Virus record (IMG/VR): IMGVR_UViG_3300038701_001780
Location: 1-39,059 of that record
Length of the DNA: 39,059 nt
Strand: one strand, 5' to 3'
From: a virus
Positions 28,818 to 37,765 of the stretch are shown in pieces. The notes beneath the pieces were generated by a model, which saw nothing but the letters and a program-made list of their open reading frames with translations, was not told where the DNA came from and made no database searches. Each line of letters starts with the position of its first letter. Position 1 is the first letter of the stretch. The translations under genes were made by a program, and so were the position numbers.

Positions 28818-28845
28818 GGGAGCCTTTCGAGGCTCCCTTTTCTTT
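28818..28845 (+). terminator. Intrinsic terminator after coat gene
   Basis: GGGAGCC-TTTCGA-GGCTCCC followed by TTTTCTTT. It would make coat mRNA more abundant than tail mRNA by letting only part of transcription through. Confidence 0.75.
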
Positions 28846-28859
28846 ATGTGAGGTGAAAC

Positions 28860-29168
28860 ATGGCGATTGTTCTTTATAAACCAGGCAACACGCACGTTGT
28901 GCGAGGCATTGAATGTGAAGCAGGCCGGTTTGAAGTCAACGAATTGGAATACGCTCTGTCTCTGGGCTGGAAGAAAAGCCCGAAACAGGTTGCAGGTGAA
29001 GTAGAGCATGAAGATGCTGCTACCGAGAGCAATGGCGATGTTGTATCTCTGGACGAGGCAGATCGGGAAACGCTCAAAGCGTATGCCAAACAGATCGACC
29101 TGAAACACGCGGCCAATATCGGCACCGATAAGCTTCGTGAAAAACTCCGCGAAGCGCTGGACGCATAA
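28860..29168 (+). CDS. Small head-associated protein
   Basis: 102 residues. The N-terminal beta part (AIVLYKPGNTHVVRGIECEA, VNELEYALSLGWKKSP) resembles small head proteins found after P22-like coat genes. The C-terminal 35 residues (ETLKAYAKQIDLKHAANIGT) look like a SAP/Rho-N-type helix-extended-helix unit. GAGGTG precedes the ATG. Its role (decoration or assembly) is not known. Confidence 0.6.
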   Translation: MAIVLYKPGNTHVVRGIECEAGRFEVNELEYALSLGWKKSPKQVAGEVEHEDAATESNGDVVSLDEADRETLKAYAKQIDLKHAANIGTDKLREKLREALDA

Positions 29169-29171
29169 GCA

Positions 29172-29882
29172 ATGTCACAGCACTACAAGGTTGATCGCAT
29201 TAACGCTGCTTATTCAAAGCTTCGGATAAGCGGCGTTACTGTCGACCCAACGCCAGAGGATTTGGAGCTGGCCCTGCAGGAACTCGAAAACATGATGCAT
29301 GAAATCAACATCAGCATCGGTTACAACTTCGAGGATGAGCCAGACCCAAACAGTCCGCTCGGTGTTGATCGCAAATACTGGAACATGATCAACACCAACT
29401 TGGCTGTCCGGTTAATTGCTGACTTCAACAAGGCTGTGCCGCCAACACTGATTGCGCAGGCAAGTCAGTCAATGTCGTCTGCATTGAGTTATGCAGCAGC
29501 GGACAGGGTTCGTCAGGTGCAGTACCCGTCACGCATGCCACTGGGTAGTGGTAACACAACCCGTTTTGGGCGCTGGTATCGCTTTTCTCATCCCGTACAA
29601 CTGCCGCCGAACGATAAGGACACGGTTATCGTGCAGCCGGGTGATGTGAGCAATTACCGCGCTGATTTCTCAGCCTATCTCGGTGAGGATGTGATTGATA
29701 GCTTTGAGATTGAAGCTACCGACGGCCTGACCGTTAACTCAAGCAGTAATGATAGCCCGGTAATTAACTATCGCATCACAGTGTCAGAGGGTGCGCAGGT
29801 CTGGCAGCAGGTAAAAATCACCATCACTACCAACGCGGGCCGAATTGATTACCGCCTGGTTAACTTTGAGGTTCAAGTGTGA
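29172..29882 (+). CDS. Tail accessory factor, P22 gp4-like
   Basis: 236 residues. The N-terminal 130 match the P22 gp4 adaptor family (INAAYSKLRISGVTVDPTPE, LELALQELENMMHEINISIG, YWNMINTNLAVRLIADFNKA). It forms the first ring below the portal. About 100 extra residues at the C-terminus (DTVIVQPGDVSNYRADFSAY ...) look like an added Ig-like beta domain. P22 gp4 itself has 166 residues. Confidence 0.85.
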   Translation: MSQHYKVDRINAAYSKLRISGVTVDPTPEDLELALQELENMMHEINISIGYNFEDEPDPNSPLGVDRKYWNMINTNLAVRLIADFNKAVPPTLIAQASQSMSSALSYAAADRVRQVQYPSRMPLGSGNTTRFGRWYRFSHPVQLPPNDKDTVIVQPGDVSNYRADFSAYLGEDVIDSFEIEATDGLTVNSSSNDSPVINYRITVSEGAQVWQQVKITITTNAGRIDYRLVNFEVQV

Positions 29883-31282
29883 GATCACAAATCAATCTGA
29901 TTAAGGGCGACAAGGTTTCGCCTGAGACAGATTACCGTGATGCCTTGCCTAAGAACATGTATGGCGTGCTGCGTCCTATGTTTGGTGCTGCTGGTTACAT
30001 GCTGCAGCACGAAGGATTAAGAGAGTACGGCACCGGTGTCGGTAAAGACCGGGGCGGCGTCTGGAATGAGCGTCTAAACAATCATTTCAGGGTGTCAGCC
30101 GGACAGTTTCTGGTTGTAAGAGAAAACGGTTCAAACCAGCGTTATGGCTTGATTCCCGGCACTGAGCAGGTTGCCATGCCGTATTCATTCAACACGCAGG
30201 CGATTATTGCTGGAGGCAATTTCTACCTGTTCGACTTTGATAGCGGTTTCCGTCAGGTCACTGATTCCGATGTTGGCAATCCGATTGATGGCGTCTGGGT
30301 CGATGGCTATTACTTTCTGACAGATGGTGAGTTTCTTTATCACACCGACATCAACAACGAAGAAGCCATATCCCCAAACAAGTTTGCCACGTCTGAGTTC
30401 TCACCCGATCCAACGCTGGGCGTAGGCAAAACGTCAGACAATAAGGCAATAGCATTTAACCGGTACACCACGGAATATTTTGCTAACCAGGCAACAGAGA
30501 ACTTCGCTTTTCAGCGTATTCAGTCGCGTGCAGTCAAGATTGGCATTGTGGCGACGCATGCCAAGTGTGAACTGAATGACAAGTGGTATCTGCTTGGTGG
30601 CCGCAAGGAGGGCGCTTTAGGGGTTCATGTGTTGGGCGTCGGCTCCAGTAAGCAGGTGTCAACCCGCAGTATCGACAAAATCATTGGCGAATATGACGAG
30701 GCAGAGCTTGCTGATGTGCGACTTGAGGCGCGATCTCAGGACGGCATGTCATTTGTTTACGTTCACCTGCCCGACCAAACGCTGATGTTCAACGAAACAC
30801 TGGCCGCTTCTGCTGGTATCGATCAGGCATGGTCTGTGATTACCGGTGGTGACTCAATTCGTCCGTGGCGTGGCATCAACGGCCTGTATGAGCCGCGCCT
30901 GGGTGAGTGGGTGTATGGCGACAAGGAAGATTTGCGGATCGGCATTCTGGATGAGTCAGTAGTCACTCAATACGGTGAACTGGCCGAGTGGGAGCTTTAT
31001 ACCCCATTCATGTACCTGGATAAGCAGTCAGTCGATGAATTGGAGATTGAGACCCTTCCCGGCCACACCGCAGAACCGGGGGCGACTGTATTCATATCAC
31101 TGACCTATGACGGCATTACTTATGGCAAGGAATGGACGCTCAATTACGGCCAGCCTTACGAGTACCGGACGCAGTTCATCATTCGCCGTTTAGGAATTAT
31201 CAGGAACTGGGTGGGCGTGAAGCTGCGCGGCATCACTGAGTCACGCATGGCATTCAGTAGAGGGTTTATCGAGCATGGTTAA
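29879..31282 (+). CDS. Tail accessory factor, P22 gp10-like
   Basis: 467 residues from a GTG at 29879 with GAGG upstream. It has the P22 gp10 (packaged DNA stabilisation) pattern: FGAAGYMLQHEGLREYGTG at the start, a beta-propeller-like series (GNFYLFDFDSGFRQVTDSD, VWVDGYYFLTDGEFLYHTD) and a TYGKEWTLNYGQPYEYRTQF end. It forms the nozzle ring to which tailspikes bind. It overlaps both neighbours by a few bases. Confidence 0.88.
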   Translation: MRSQINLIKGDKVSPETDYRDALPKNMYGVLRPMFGAAGYMLQHEGLREYGTGVGKDRGGVWNERLNNHFRVSAGQFLVVRENGSNQRYGLIPGTEQVAMPYSFNTQAIIAGGNFYLFDFDSGFRQVTDSDVGNPIDGVWVDGYYFLTDGEFLYHTDINNEEAISPNKFATSEFSPDPTLGVGKTSDNKAIAFNRYTTEYFANQATENFAFQRIQSRAVKIGIVATHAKCELNDKWYLLGGRKEGALGVHVLGVGSSKQVSTRSIDKIIGEYDEAELADVRLEARSQDGMSFVYVHLPDQTLMFNETLAASAGIDQAWSVITGGDSIRPWRGINGLYEPRLGEWVYGDKEDLRIGILDESVVTQYGELAEWELYTPFMYLDKQSVDELEIETLPGHTAEPGATVFISLTYDGITYGKEWTLNYGQPYEYRTQFIIRRLGIIRNWVGVKLRGITESRMAFSRGFIEHG

Positions 31283-31559
31283 GCCGGTAACGCAAAGTTT
31301 TATTGGGCTGGATCTATCGGCTGATGAACTGCGGGAACTGACCAACTGGCCGGAGCCTGTGATTAATGCCTTTATCTCGCTGGCGCAGGACTTGATCACC
31401 ACCGCGCAAAGTATTGATAACAACTTTATGCAGGTCGGCACAGGAAGTCCCGAGGGAGCAGTGACAAGCAATAAGTCCCGCCAGTATTTTGATAGTGCAG
31501 CCAGCACTTTATACATCAATCCCGTTATAGGTGCCGACAGTGGCTGGGTCGCAATTTAA
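31275..31559 (+). CDS. Small tail protein, possible short tail needle
   Basis: 94 residues. A helical N-terminal half (ELRELTNWPEPVINAFISLA) is followed by 'GTGSPEGAVTSNKSRQYFDS' and 'GADSGWVAI', a motif pattern shared with fibre and needle tips. It lies in the place of the P22 tail needle gene 26 (after gp10, before gp7) and no other needle candidate exists. It is much shorter than P22 gp26 (233 residues), so the needle role is inference. Confidence 0.55.
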   Translation: MVKPVTQSFIGLDLSADELRELTNWPEPVINAFISLAQDLITTAQSIDNNFMQVGTGSPEGAVTSNKSRQYFDSAASTLYINPVIGADSGWVAI

Positions 31560-31887
31560 GCCAGCACCACCAATGCATGGCGTGTTTTTCAACGAATGCT
31601 ACTGGTGCGTGCAGTACCAGGACAAAGAGATTTATTTCACCTTTGCACAGAGAGGCAGGGCAATGGCCGCGCATTTCTCAGCAAGCAGGGGTGATTTGAA
31701 ACATATCCGGCCAGCAATCGAGGCATTTATCAGCTGGATTTTTGCCGAATACCCATGGTGCCGAATGATTTTAGCAACGATTAAAAAGCCCAGCGTCAAA
31801 CGGCTGGTTGAACGGGTCGGGTTTGAGCATGTGACCGATAGTGAAGGGAAAAGCGTTTATATGAGGGCAAAACAATGGGCGGAGTAG
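31531..31887 (+). CDS. GNAT-like acyltransferase in tail gene block
   Basis: 118 residues from a GTG at 31531 (ATG at 31573 is the other choice; neither has a good ribosome site). The fold pattern is of small phage GNAT proteins: YWCVQYQDKEIYFTFAQRGR, an amphipathic middle helix and 'ATIKKPSVKRLVERVGFEHV'. A standard acetyl-CoA loop (Q/RxxGxG/A) is not seen, so activity is uncertain. Its position matches P22 gene 14. It overlaps the gene on each side. Confidence 0.6.
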   Translation: MPTVAGSQFKPAPPMHGVFFNECYWCVQYQDKEIYFTFAQRGRAMAAHFSASRGDLKHIRPAIEAFISWIFAEYPWCRMILATIKKPSVKRLVERVGFEHVTDSEGKSVYMRAKQWAE

Positions 31888-32681
31888 TAGATAGCGTGCT
31901 CGGTGGCGGTGACGACGCAGCCGATGCCGCAACAGATGCAGCCGAAATTCAGGCTCAGGCCCAGCGTGAGGCGCTTGATTACCTGAAAGAGCGTGAGAAG
32001 TTACCTTCAGCGTTTGGTGATGCCGCACTGAAAGGCTTTGGCGGTGAGTTTGGTCTTGAACTCGGTGCGGATGGAGAGGTTGTCTCTGACGGTATGAGCA
32101 TCATAGAGCGCGCCAAGGCGTCACCGTTCTATCAAACCTCTATCCGTGATGCCGAGGATGCAGTATTACGCAATGCATCGGCGACCGGTGGCCTGCGTAG
32201 CGGCACAGCAAATGAAAACCTTGCCAGAGCCAATAATGCTGTGCTGCAAAACGCATATAACCAGCAACTTTCAGGCTTGCAGGGCATTATGGGTATGCCA
32301 TCCAATGCCAACAATATCGCGGCCACTATGGCGGGTATTGGTCAGACGAATGCGCAGGGTATTACCGCAGCGGCTCAAGCAGAGCAGGCCGGTAATCAGC
32401 AAGGGCTTAATAACGCTATGGGAATCGGAACTCTTGCTGCCGGGATTTTTGATTTGGGTGGCTTTTCTGACAACCGACTCAAAACCAATATCAAGCGTAT
32501 CGGCACCAAGAACGGTATGGGCTGGTATCGCTGGAAGTGGAATAAGAAGGCTGAAGCGCTTGGCCTTAGTGGTGAGAGTGAAGGTTATATGGCTAGCGAG
32601 GTTGCCAAGAAGCAGCCTGAAGCAGTCGGTGAACGCGACGGTTACGCCACAATCAATTATCAGATGTTGGAGGCTCAATAA
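31875..32681 (+). CDS. DNA ejection protein, P22 gp7-like, with C-terminal S74-type tail
   Basis: 268 residues. The first 200 are alanine/glycine-rich and helical (YQTSIRDAEDAVLRNASATG, AAQAEQAGNQQGLNNAMGIG), as in gp7-type proteins carried in the head and injected first. The last 65 (SDNRLKTNIKRIGTKNGMGW, YRWKWN, EVAKKQPEAVGERDGYATIN) resemble intramolecular chaperone/S74 peptidase tails found on many virion proteins. It may help folding or assembly. Confidence 0.8.
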   Translation: MGGVVDSVLGGGDDAADAATDAAEIQAQAQREALDYLKEREKLPSAFGDAALKGFGGEFGLELGADGEVVSDGMSIIERAKASPFYQTSIRDAEDAVLRNASATGGLRSGTANENLARANNAVLQNAYNQQLSGLQGIMGMPSNANNIAATMAGIGQTNAQGITAAAQAEQAGNQQGLNNAMGIGTLAAGIFDLGGFSDNRLKTNIKRIGTKNGMGWYRWKWNKKAEALGLSGESEGYMASEVAKKQPEAVGERDGYATINYQMLEAQ

Positions 32682-34024
32682 TGGCTCGTTACACACCAAA
32701 TCCATTCTACGTTCACCCAGGCGGTGATATGAGCCAAGGGCTTGATGGTCTGGGTCAGGTATTGGCTGAGAACCGCGCCGCAAAAGAAGAAAAAGCCGCG
32801 CAGGAGATGCAGAAGCAGCGGATCGCAGCAGCGCAGCAAGCAGCTCGTCAGGCTCTGCAAAGCGGCAATCCTATGGCAGTCGCTGATGTGGCTATCGAAT
32901 ATCCGGAAGTCGCTGAAATGCTCAACAAGCAGGCAGGCATCATTGACGACGCCAAAAAGCAGGACGCGACTCAGTTTTCTATAGCGTTACTTGCTGCCGA
33001 TCCGGATGACCGTGCTGCAGTCTACCAGCAGCGCATCAAACAGCTTTCCGATCAAGGCCGTGACCCATCACACACCATGCAGTCGTATCGCGATTACCTT
33101 GCAGACCCAGAGCGGGAGATTAAAGGCGTTGAAACGATGTTCGCGGCCACCAATCCGGATGCTTATAAATCGTATCGGGAAGCCACCACCGTTAAACCAG
33201 CAGAAACACGCGAAATCAAGCGTGGTGATCGGGTTGTGACTGAGCAGTGGGATGGTGAGAAGTGGACGCAGATTGCTGATGCTGCCCGGTTTAACCCTAA
33301 TTCCGGCACAACGGTCAATGTCGGTACCGGTGGAGCTGCTGAGGAAGTGGTAACGCCTCCTGAGCTGCTGCGAGGTTTGCCGACAGAAGTGGCTGAAAAA
33401 CATGACGCCGTTTATCGTGCTGCCGGTGGTGGCAAAGATGGTCTTGATGCACTTAACAAACTATCTGAAAAATTATCAGAACAAGACCGCCGCGCACAGT
33501 CTGAAAACATTCTGGCTGCCAGCTTCCCGAATGCGTCTGAAGATGAAATGACCGAGTTAAAAGCTGCCATGAGTGCGGCAGAAAACACCGAGGCAGGACT
33601 GAAGCAAGCAAGGACCGTCAGGGAAGACCAACGCAAGACCAAAAAGGGAAAACAGTTCCAGCAGCGTGCAGTGTCTCTGCTCCGTAAAATTGTCGATAAC
33701 CCGAACCTGCCTGATGTGCTGGGCTCTCTTGAGGGCAGCGTGGATTTCCTCAGCGTGCTGGATGATGATGAAGCAGAGCTTATTTCCGACATTGAAGAAG
33801 CGAGCAATATTTTAACCGCTGAGAACCTTGATTTGATGTCAGGCGTGCTGAGTGAGTCTGACATTGCTTTATTGAAAAGCCTTTCCACTGGCGGTCTGAA
33901 TCGCCGCAGAACAGAGGATCGATTCATTTCCGATGTGCAGTCAATGATTGAAAGATTATCAAACGGACAGCCAGCCGAAGAATCAGAAAGCCAAGTCGGT
34001 AGATTCAAAGTGAGGGTTAAATAA
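32681..34024 (+). CDS. DNA ejection protein, P22 gp20-like
   Basis: 447 residues. It starts MARYTPNPFYVHPGGDMSQG and continues with helical repeats rich in Q, A and K (QKQRIAAAQQAARQALQSGN), a 'DRVVTEQWDGEKWTQIADAA' turn segment and a long helical C-terminal half. Order (after gp7-like, before gp16-like) and composition fit the second ejection protein that forms the trans-envelope conduit. Start and stop overlap both neighbours by one base. Confidence 0.75.
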   Translation: MARYTPNPFYVHPGGDMSQGLDGLGQVLAENRAAKEEKAAQEMQKQRIAAAQQAARQALQSGNPMAVADVAIEYPEVAEMLNKQAGIIDDAKKQDATQFSIALLAADPDDRAAVYQQRIKQLSDQGRDPSHTMQSYRDYLADPEREIKGVETMFAATNPDAYKSYREATTVKPAETREIKRGDRVVTEQWDGEKWTQIADAARFNPNSGTTVNVGTGGAAEEVVTPPELLRGLPTEVAEKHDAVYRAAGGGKDGLDALNKLSEKLSEQDRRAQSENILAASFPNASEDEMTELKAAMSAAENTEAGLKQARTVREDQRKTKKGKQFQQRAVSLLRKIVDNPNLPDVLGSLEGSVDFLSVLDDDEAELISDIEEASNILTAENLDLMSGVLSESDIALLKSLSTGGLNRRRTEDRFISDVQSMIERLSNGQPAEESESQVGRFKVRVK

Positions 34025-35862
34025 TGCCGGTCTATGAGGTCACCGATCCGAATACCGGGCAGACGCTGGAAGTCGAGGGTGACGCACCGCCAACCGAGGC
34101 AGAGCTCGAGGAAATCTTTGCCAGCCAAGCCGATCCTGACTTCTTCGGTGCCGGTGTTATTGAGCCTGCTATGAGTATCGCGTCCGGTATTAAAAACACA
34201 GTTGAAGGTGGTTATGCTGGCATTGCTCAGTCTTTAAACCCAATGGCTGAACCTGGTGCCGGTGCAGAAGCGGTAGCAGAGCAGCAATCTCAAATTTATC
34301 AGCCAAAAACCGAAGCAGGGCGCGAGGGCATGCAAACCCTTAATGACCTGATGCAGCGCGGTGTCGATATAGTCAACTTCCCCATTTCCGGTATTGGCGG
34401 TATTGCTGAGCTTGTTTCCGGCCAAGGTCTTGATCAGGCCGTAGAGACAATCAAATCAATTCAAGAGTCCGGTCTTTCTAAAACCATGGGCGAGCGCACC
34501 TTTGAAGAAACCGAAAGCCCACTGGCAGCTACGGTCGCCGAAACGCTCCCCGCCGCTGTTTCTTCAGTAGCTGGCATGAAAGGCGCTCAGAATGTAGCAG
34601 GAAAAGCAGCAACAGCAGCAGAAAAAGCGCAAACAGCCAGCACGGTAAAAAAAGCAGTACAAGACTTATTCACCTACCAGACGCCAACCAGAAAACGGAT
34701 CGCCGATCTCATTGCCAACAAGACCGGTGATGTAGAGACAGCTAGATACCTACTGAACAATGGCCGGGCAGTAAAAGACAGCTATGCAATAAACGCTATT
34801 GGTCAGGGCTTTGACCCGGCTGTCATAGCGGCAGTCAAAAACGCTCAGTCGCTGGATAAAATCAAAATGCAGCGCATGGTAGACATCATGCGTCGCGGCA
34901 AGAAGAACGCCCGTTATGCAGTAAGCAATAGACCTGCTGATGTGGCTGGTGAATCACTTCTTGAACGGGTCAAGTTCATTCAGAAAGCCAACCGCAAAGC
35001 CGGTTCTGACATTGACAAAGCTGCTCAGCAGTTGAGGGGCAAGCCAGTCGATATTTCAGATGCGTCGGCAAGCTTCTCTGATGCGCTTGACTCGCTCGGC
35101 GTGCAGATCCGGCGCAACGATAAAGGCGATTTCATTCCTGACTTTAGTCGCTCTGAAATTGCACCAGGGGATCGCGGGCCAATCAAAGAAGTCATCCGGC
35201 AAATGAGCCTCAAGAGCCAGACGCCGGAGGTTGACGCATTCACCGTTCACAAGATGAAGCGAATTATTGACCGGAATGTGACTTATGGAAAATCACAGCG
35301 CGGCCTGAGCGGCGAAACAGAACGCATCCTGAAGCAGTTCAGGAATGAGCTCGATAGCAAACTGGACAACAGCTTTCCGGAATATAACGCGGCAAACGTG
35401 GACTATGCAGACACTATCGGCGCTCTGGACAATATCCAGTCAGTAGTTGGGCGCAAGCTGGATTTTTCCAGCCCCAGTGCAGAGAAAGCCAGCGGTACTA
35501 TCCTGCGTCGGTTGATGGGTAATACGCAGTCGCGTGCAAACCTGATTGATTCCATTAGTGAGCTTGAGAAAGTAGCAAAATCAACGGGCGGCAAGTTTGA
35601 AGATGACCTGCTTAATCAGGCGCTGTTTGCTGATGAACTGGATCGGGTATTCAGTCCGGTTGCGCGCACATCATTTCAGGGCCAGATTGATCAGGCTGTG
35701 AAGCGTGGCGTGGACTCCGCTGTTTCACCCTCAAGCACTGTCGATATGGCTGGCGATATTGCTTCTGCTGCAATTAAAAAGGCCAGAGACAAGCGTATAA
35801 ACGAAGATCGCGCCTTTCAGGCAATCATGGACGTTCTGCAAGAAAAGAACGCGCCACAGTAA
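34024..35862 (+). CDS. DNA ejection protein, P22 gp16-like
   Basis: 612 residues, the length of P22 gp16 (609). The N-terminus has 'DPNTGQTLEVEGDAPPTEAE', common in phage internal proteins, then glycine-rich hydrophobic stretches (about 35-60 and 110-135) and a long helical body. It is probably injected with DNA into the host envelope. A 47-base gap separates it from the head-binding protein gene. Confidence 0.8.
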   Translation: MPVYEVTDPNTGQTLEVEGDAPPTEAELEEIFASQADPDFFGAGVIEPAMSIASGIKNTVEGGYAGIAQSLNPMAEPGAGAEAVAEQQSQIYQPKTEAGREGMQTLNDLMQRGVDIVNFPISGIGGIAELVSGQGLDQAVETIKSIQESGLSKTMGERTFEETESPLAATVAETLPAAVSSVAGMKGAQNVAGKAATAAEKAQTASTVKKAVQDLFTYQTPTRKRIADLIANKTGDVETARYLLNNGRAVKDSYAINAIGQGFDPAVIAAVKNAQSLDKIKMQRMVDIMRRGKKNARYAVSNRPADVAGESLLERVKFIQKANRKAGSDIDKAAQQLRGKPVDISDASASFSDALDSLGVQIRRNDKGDFIPDFSRSEIAPGDRGPIKEVIRQMSLKSQTPEVDAFTVHKMKRIIDRNVTYGKSQRGLSGETERILKQFRNELDSKLDNSFPEYNAANVDYADTIGALDNIQSVVGRKLDFSSPSAEKASGTILRRLMGNTQSRANLIDSISELEKVAKSTGGKFEDDLLNQALFADELDRVFSPVARTSFQGQIDQAVKRGVDSAVSPSSTVDMAGDIASAAIKKARDKRINEDRAFQAIMDVLQEKNAPQ

Positions 35863-35909
35863 CCCTTGATCAACCGAAACAATAAGCATCTACCCGATGA
35901 GGATGAACT

Positions 35910-36467
35910 ATGTCCGAATTAAATGAAGTGGCACTGCCTTATAGCTACTACCCCGACTTCACGACCGGCAGGCCGGTTTATAACGGGAAAATCTATATCG
36001 GCGTGCCAGATACCGATCCACAGGTCACAAGTAACCAGGTTGAGGTAAAAGCAGCACAAGAAGATGGCAGTACCGTTACTGTGCCACAGCCTATAAGAAC
36101 CAGTGCGGGCGGTGTGCCGACCATCAACGGCTCAGCGGTTCAACTTATCGCTACTGGAGAACACTCCATCAAGGTGTTGAATCACCGTGATGAACAGGTT
36201 TATTACGCGCCAGCGCTATTCAGTGGTACGCGACCAACAACGATTGTTAGATCGCAAATTGTTCCGGCCAATGTTGATTTAACCGATCGTTTTGTCAATG
36301 GCTACCTCTTTGAGCCAAACATCAGTTTTCAGAATTACTACACCAATAACAGCCCTGTGCTGGATATGGGGCTGATTGGCTCTGCTGCATTCACCATCGA
36401 AAACATGCCCGAAGACAGAATTGATCTGTCGCAAGGAAATTCATCTATTGATTTGGGAGGTCTGTAA
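35910..36467 (+). CDS. Tailspike head-binding adaptor, P22 gp9 N-domain-like
   Basis: 185 residues. The first 110 match the P22 tailspike head-binding domain (PYSYYPDFTTGRPVYNGKIY, IGVPDTDPQ, PIRTSAGGVPTINGSAVQLI, YSIKV-like strand, VYYAPALFSG). The last 75 form a small beta region and then the protein stops: the beta-helix endoglycosidase of P22 gp9 is absent. It is probably an adaptor between the gp10-like ring and the fibre proteins that follow. Start set by GAGGATGAACT before the ATG. Confidence 0.85.
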   Translation: MSELNEVALPYSYYPDFTTGRPVYNGKIYIGVPDTDPQVTSNQVEVKAAQEDGSTVTVPQPIRTSAGGVPTINGSAVQLIATGEHSIKVLNHRDEQVYYAPALFSGTRPTTIVRSQIVPANVDLTDRFVNGYLFEPNISFQNYYTNNSPVLDMGLIGSAAFTIENMPEDRIDLSQGNSSIDLGGL

Positions 36468-37747
36468 TGGCTGATCAGCTGCAACTGCGAGGCGGCACTA
36501 CCTCAGAAAATCTGGTCTTTACTGGCGCGCAGCGTGAGGTCACTGTAGATACCGACAAGCATACCATTGTTGTCCATGACGGTATTACTAATGGCGGCTT
36601 CCCGCTGGCCTCAGAAGGTGCTTTGAACAGCTTCACCATATTTTTCGATGATGACGCTGGTGGCGGGTCGGTTGCTGACGCATATCAGCTTTCAGCTAAA
36701 GACAATAGCATTCTGCCCAATCAGTACAACGATGGTCAGTATTACGGGTTTATCACAACCAACCCCAATACTGGCCCCGCAACAGCCGACTTCATTAACC
36801 TGGGCCAAAAAAACATTAAGTATGCAGACGGATCAGATCCGGAAGCAGGTGATATTGATGGTCGAGTGACCATGATATATGACGAAAGCAACGATTGGTT
36901 TGAGCTTCAAAGGAAGTTTAGGGCGGCAGACACGCCGCCAGGTCTATCTCAAGTTCGCCAGACAGTGCTTGCCGGCCCCGTTGATGCTAATGGTCAAGCT
37001 GACTTTATTATTGCGGGAACTGGATTACAGGCTATTGCTTCTGGCCTTTCTGCTTCGCCGCTGCTGATCTCATTTGGCAATGGCTATTCTTTTGAACAAG
37101 GCAGTTCTGATGTGCTGGTTGAGGTAGACAGTAATCAAATATTTGGCGGCCTTGTTGATAACGACACCAACTATCTATACCTAGATTATGACCAAGACGC
37201 ACAGACAATAACCCCGGGAAGCACAACCAGAGCGCCAACCTATGCCTACAAAAAGCCAACAGCGCCGGCATCAGGTGACTACTGGTATCCAGTTGATCAC
37301 AGAAGTCGAGGCGAGAGCTTTAACGGGGCATGGTCAAGTGTGCTGAGAGTTTATGTTGGTCACGCAGTTACCGCTGGGGGCAGCGTCACAAGCGCTGTGA
37401 CTTATGCTTATCAGGGGCTTCATGTGGATGTAAGCGGCTCTGCGCTTCCTGTAACTGGAACCTACACGATCACACACAACATTGGCGCACCAGCGGTAAT
37501 TGAGTCATTGACGGGTGAAATGAATCAGAACGAGGGCGCACCATTCCTGACAGGAACGTTGCTTTATCTTGACTGTGCAATGCCTAGAAACACAACAAGT
37601 ACAAGTGATGGTGGCTATTACACCTATTCAGACGACGAGGCCATTCAAGTCACTGTCAAGGTAAACGATGCGTTTAGAACTGATGACGGTGATGTGCCTT
37701 GGGACTCAATAAGTGTTCATCGTTTTGTTGTTAGGCGTTTCTTTTAA
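36467..37747 (+). CDS. Tail fibre protein 1 with mtd_N-like domain
   Basis: 426 residues. The N-terminal 40 (DQLQLRGGTTSENLVFTGAQ, VTVDTDKHTIVVHDG) match the small intertwined N-terminal domain found in major tropism determinant and other fibres. Residues about 55-150 are also shared with the next gene (DDDAGGGSVADAYQLSAKDN; YDESNDWFELQ). The C-terminal 270 are beta-rich and unique. It begins within the stop of the adaptor gene. Probably a trimer that contacts the receptor. Confidence 0.75.
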   Translation: MADQLQLRGGTTSENLVFTGAQREVTVDTDKHTIVVHDGITNGGFPLASEGALNSFTIFFDDDAGGGSVADAYQLSAKDNSILPNQYNDGQYYGFITTNPNTGPATADFINLGQKNIKYADGSDPEAGDIDGRVTMIYDESNDWFELQRKFRAADTPPGLSQVRQTVLAGPVDANGQADFIIAGTGLQAIASGLSASPLLISFGNGYSFEQGSSDVLVEVDSNQIFGGLVDNDTNYLYLDYDQDAQTITPGSTTRAPTYAYKKPTAPASGDYWYPVDHRSRGESFNGAWSSVLRVYVGHAVTAGGSVTSAVTYAYQGLHVDVSGSALPVTGTYTITHNIGAPAVIESLTGEMNQNEGAPFLTGTLLYLDCAMPRNTTSTSDGGYYTYSDDEAIQVTVKVNDAFRTDDGDVPWDSISVHRFVVRRFF

Positions 37748-37765
37748 TTATATCGGGGTATAGCT

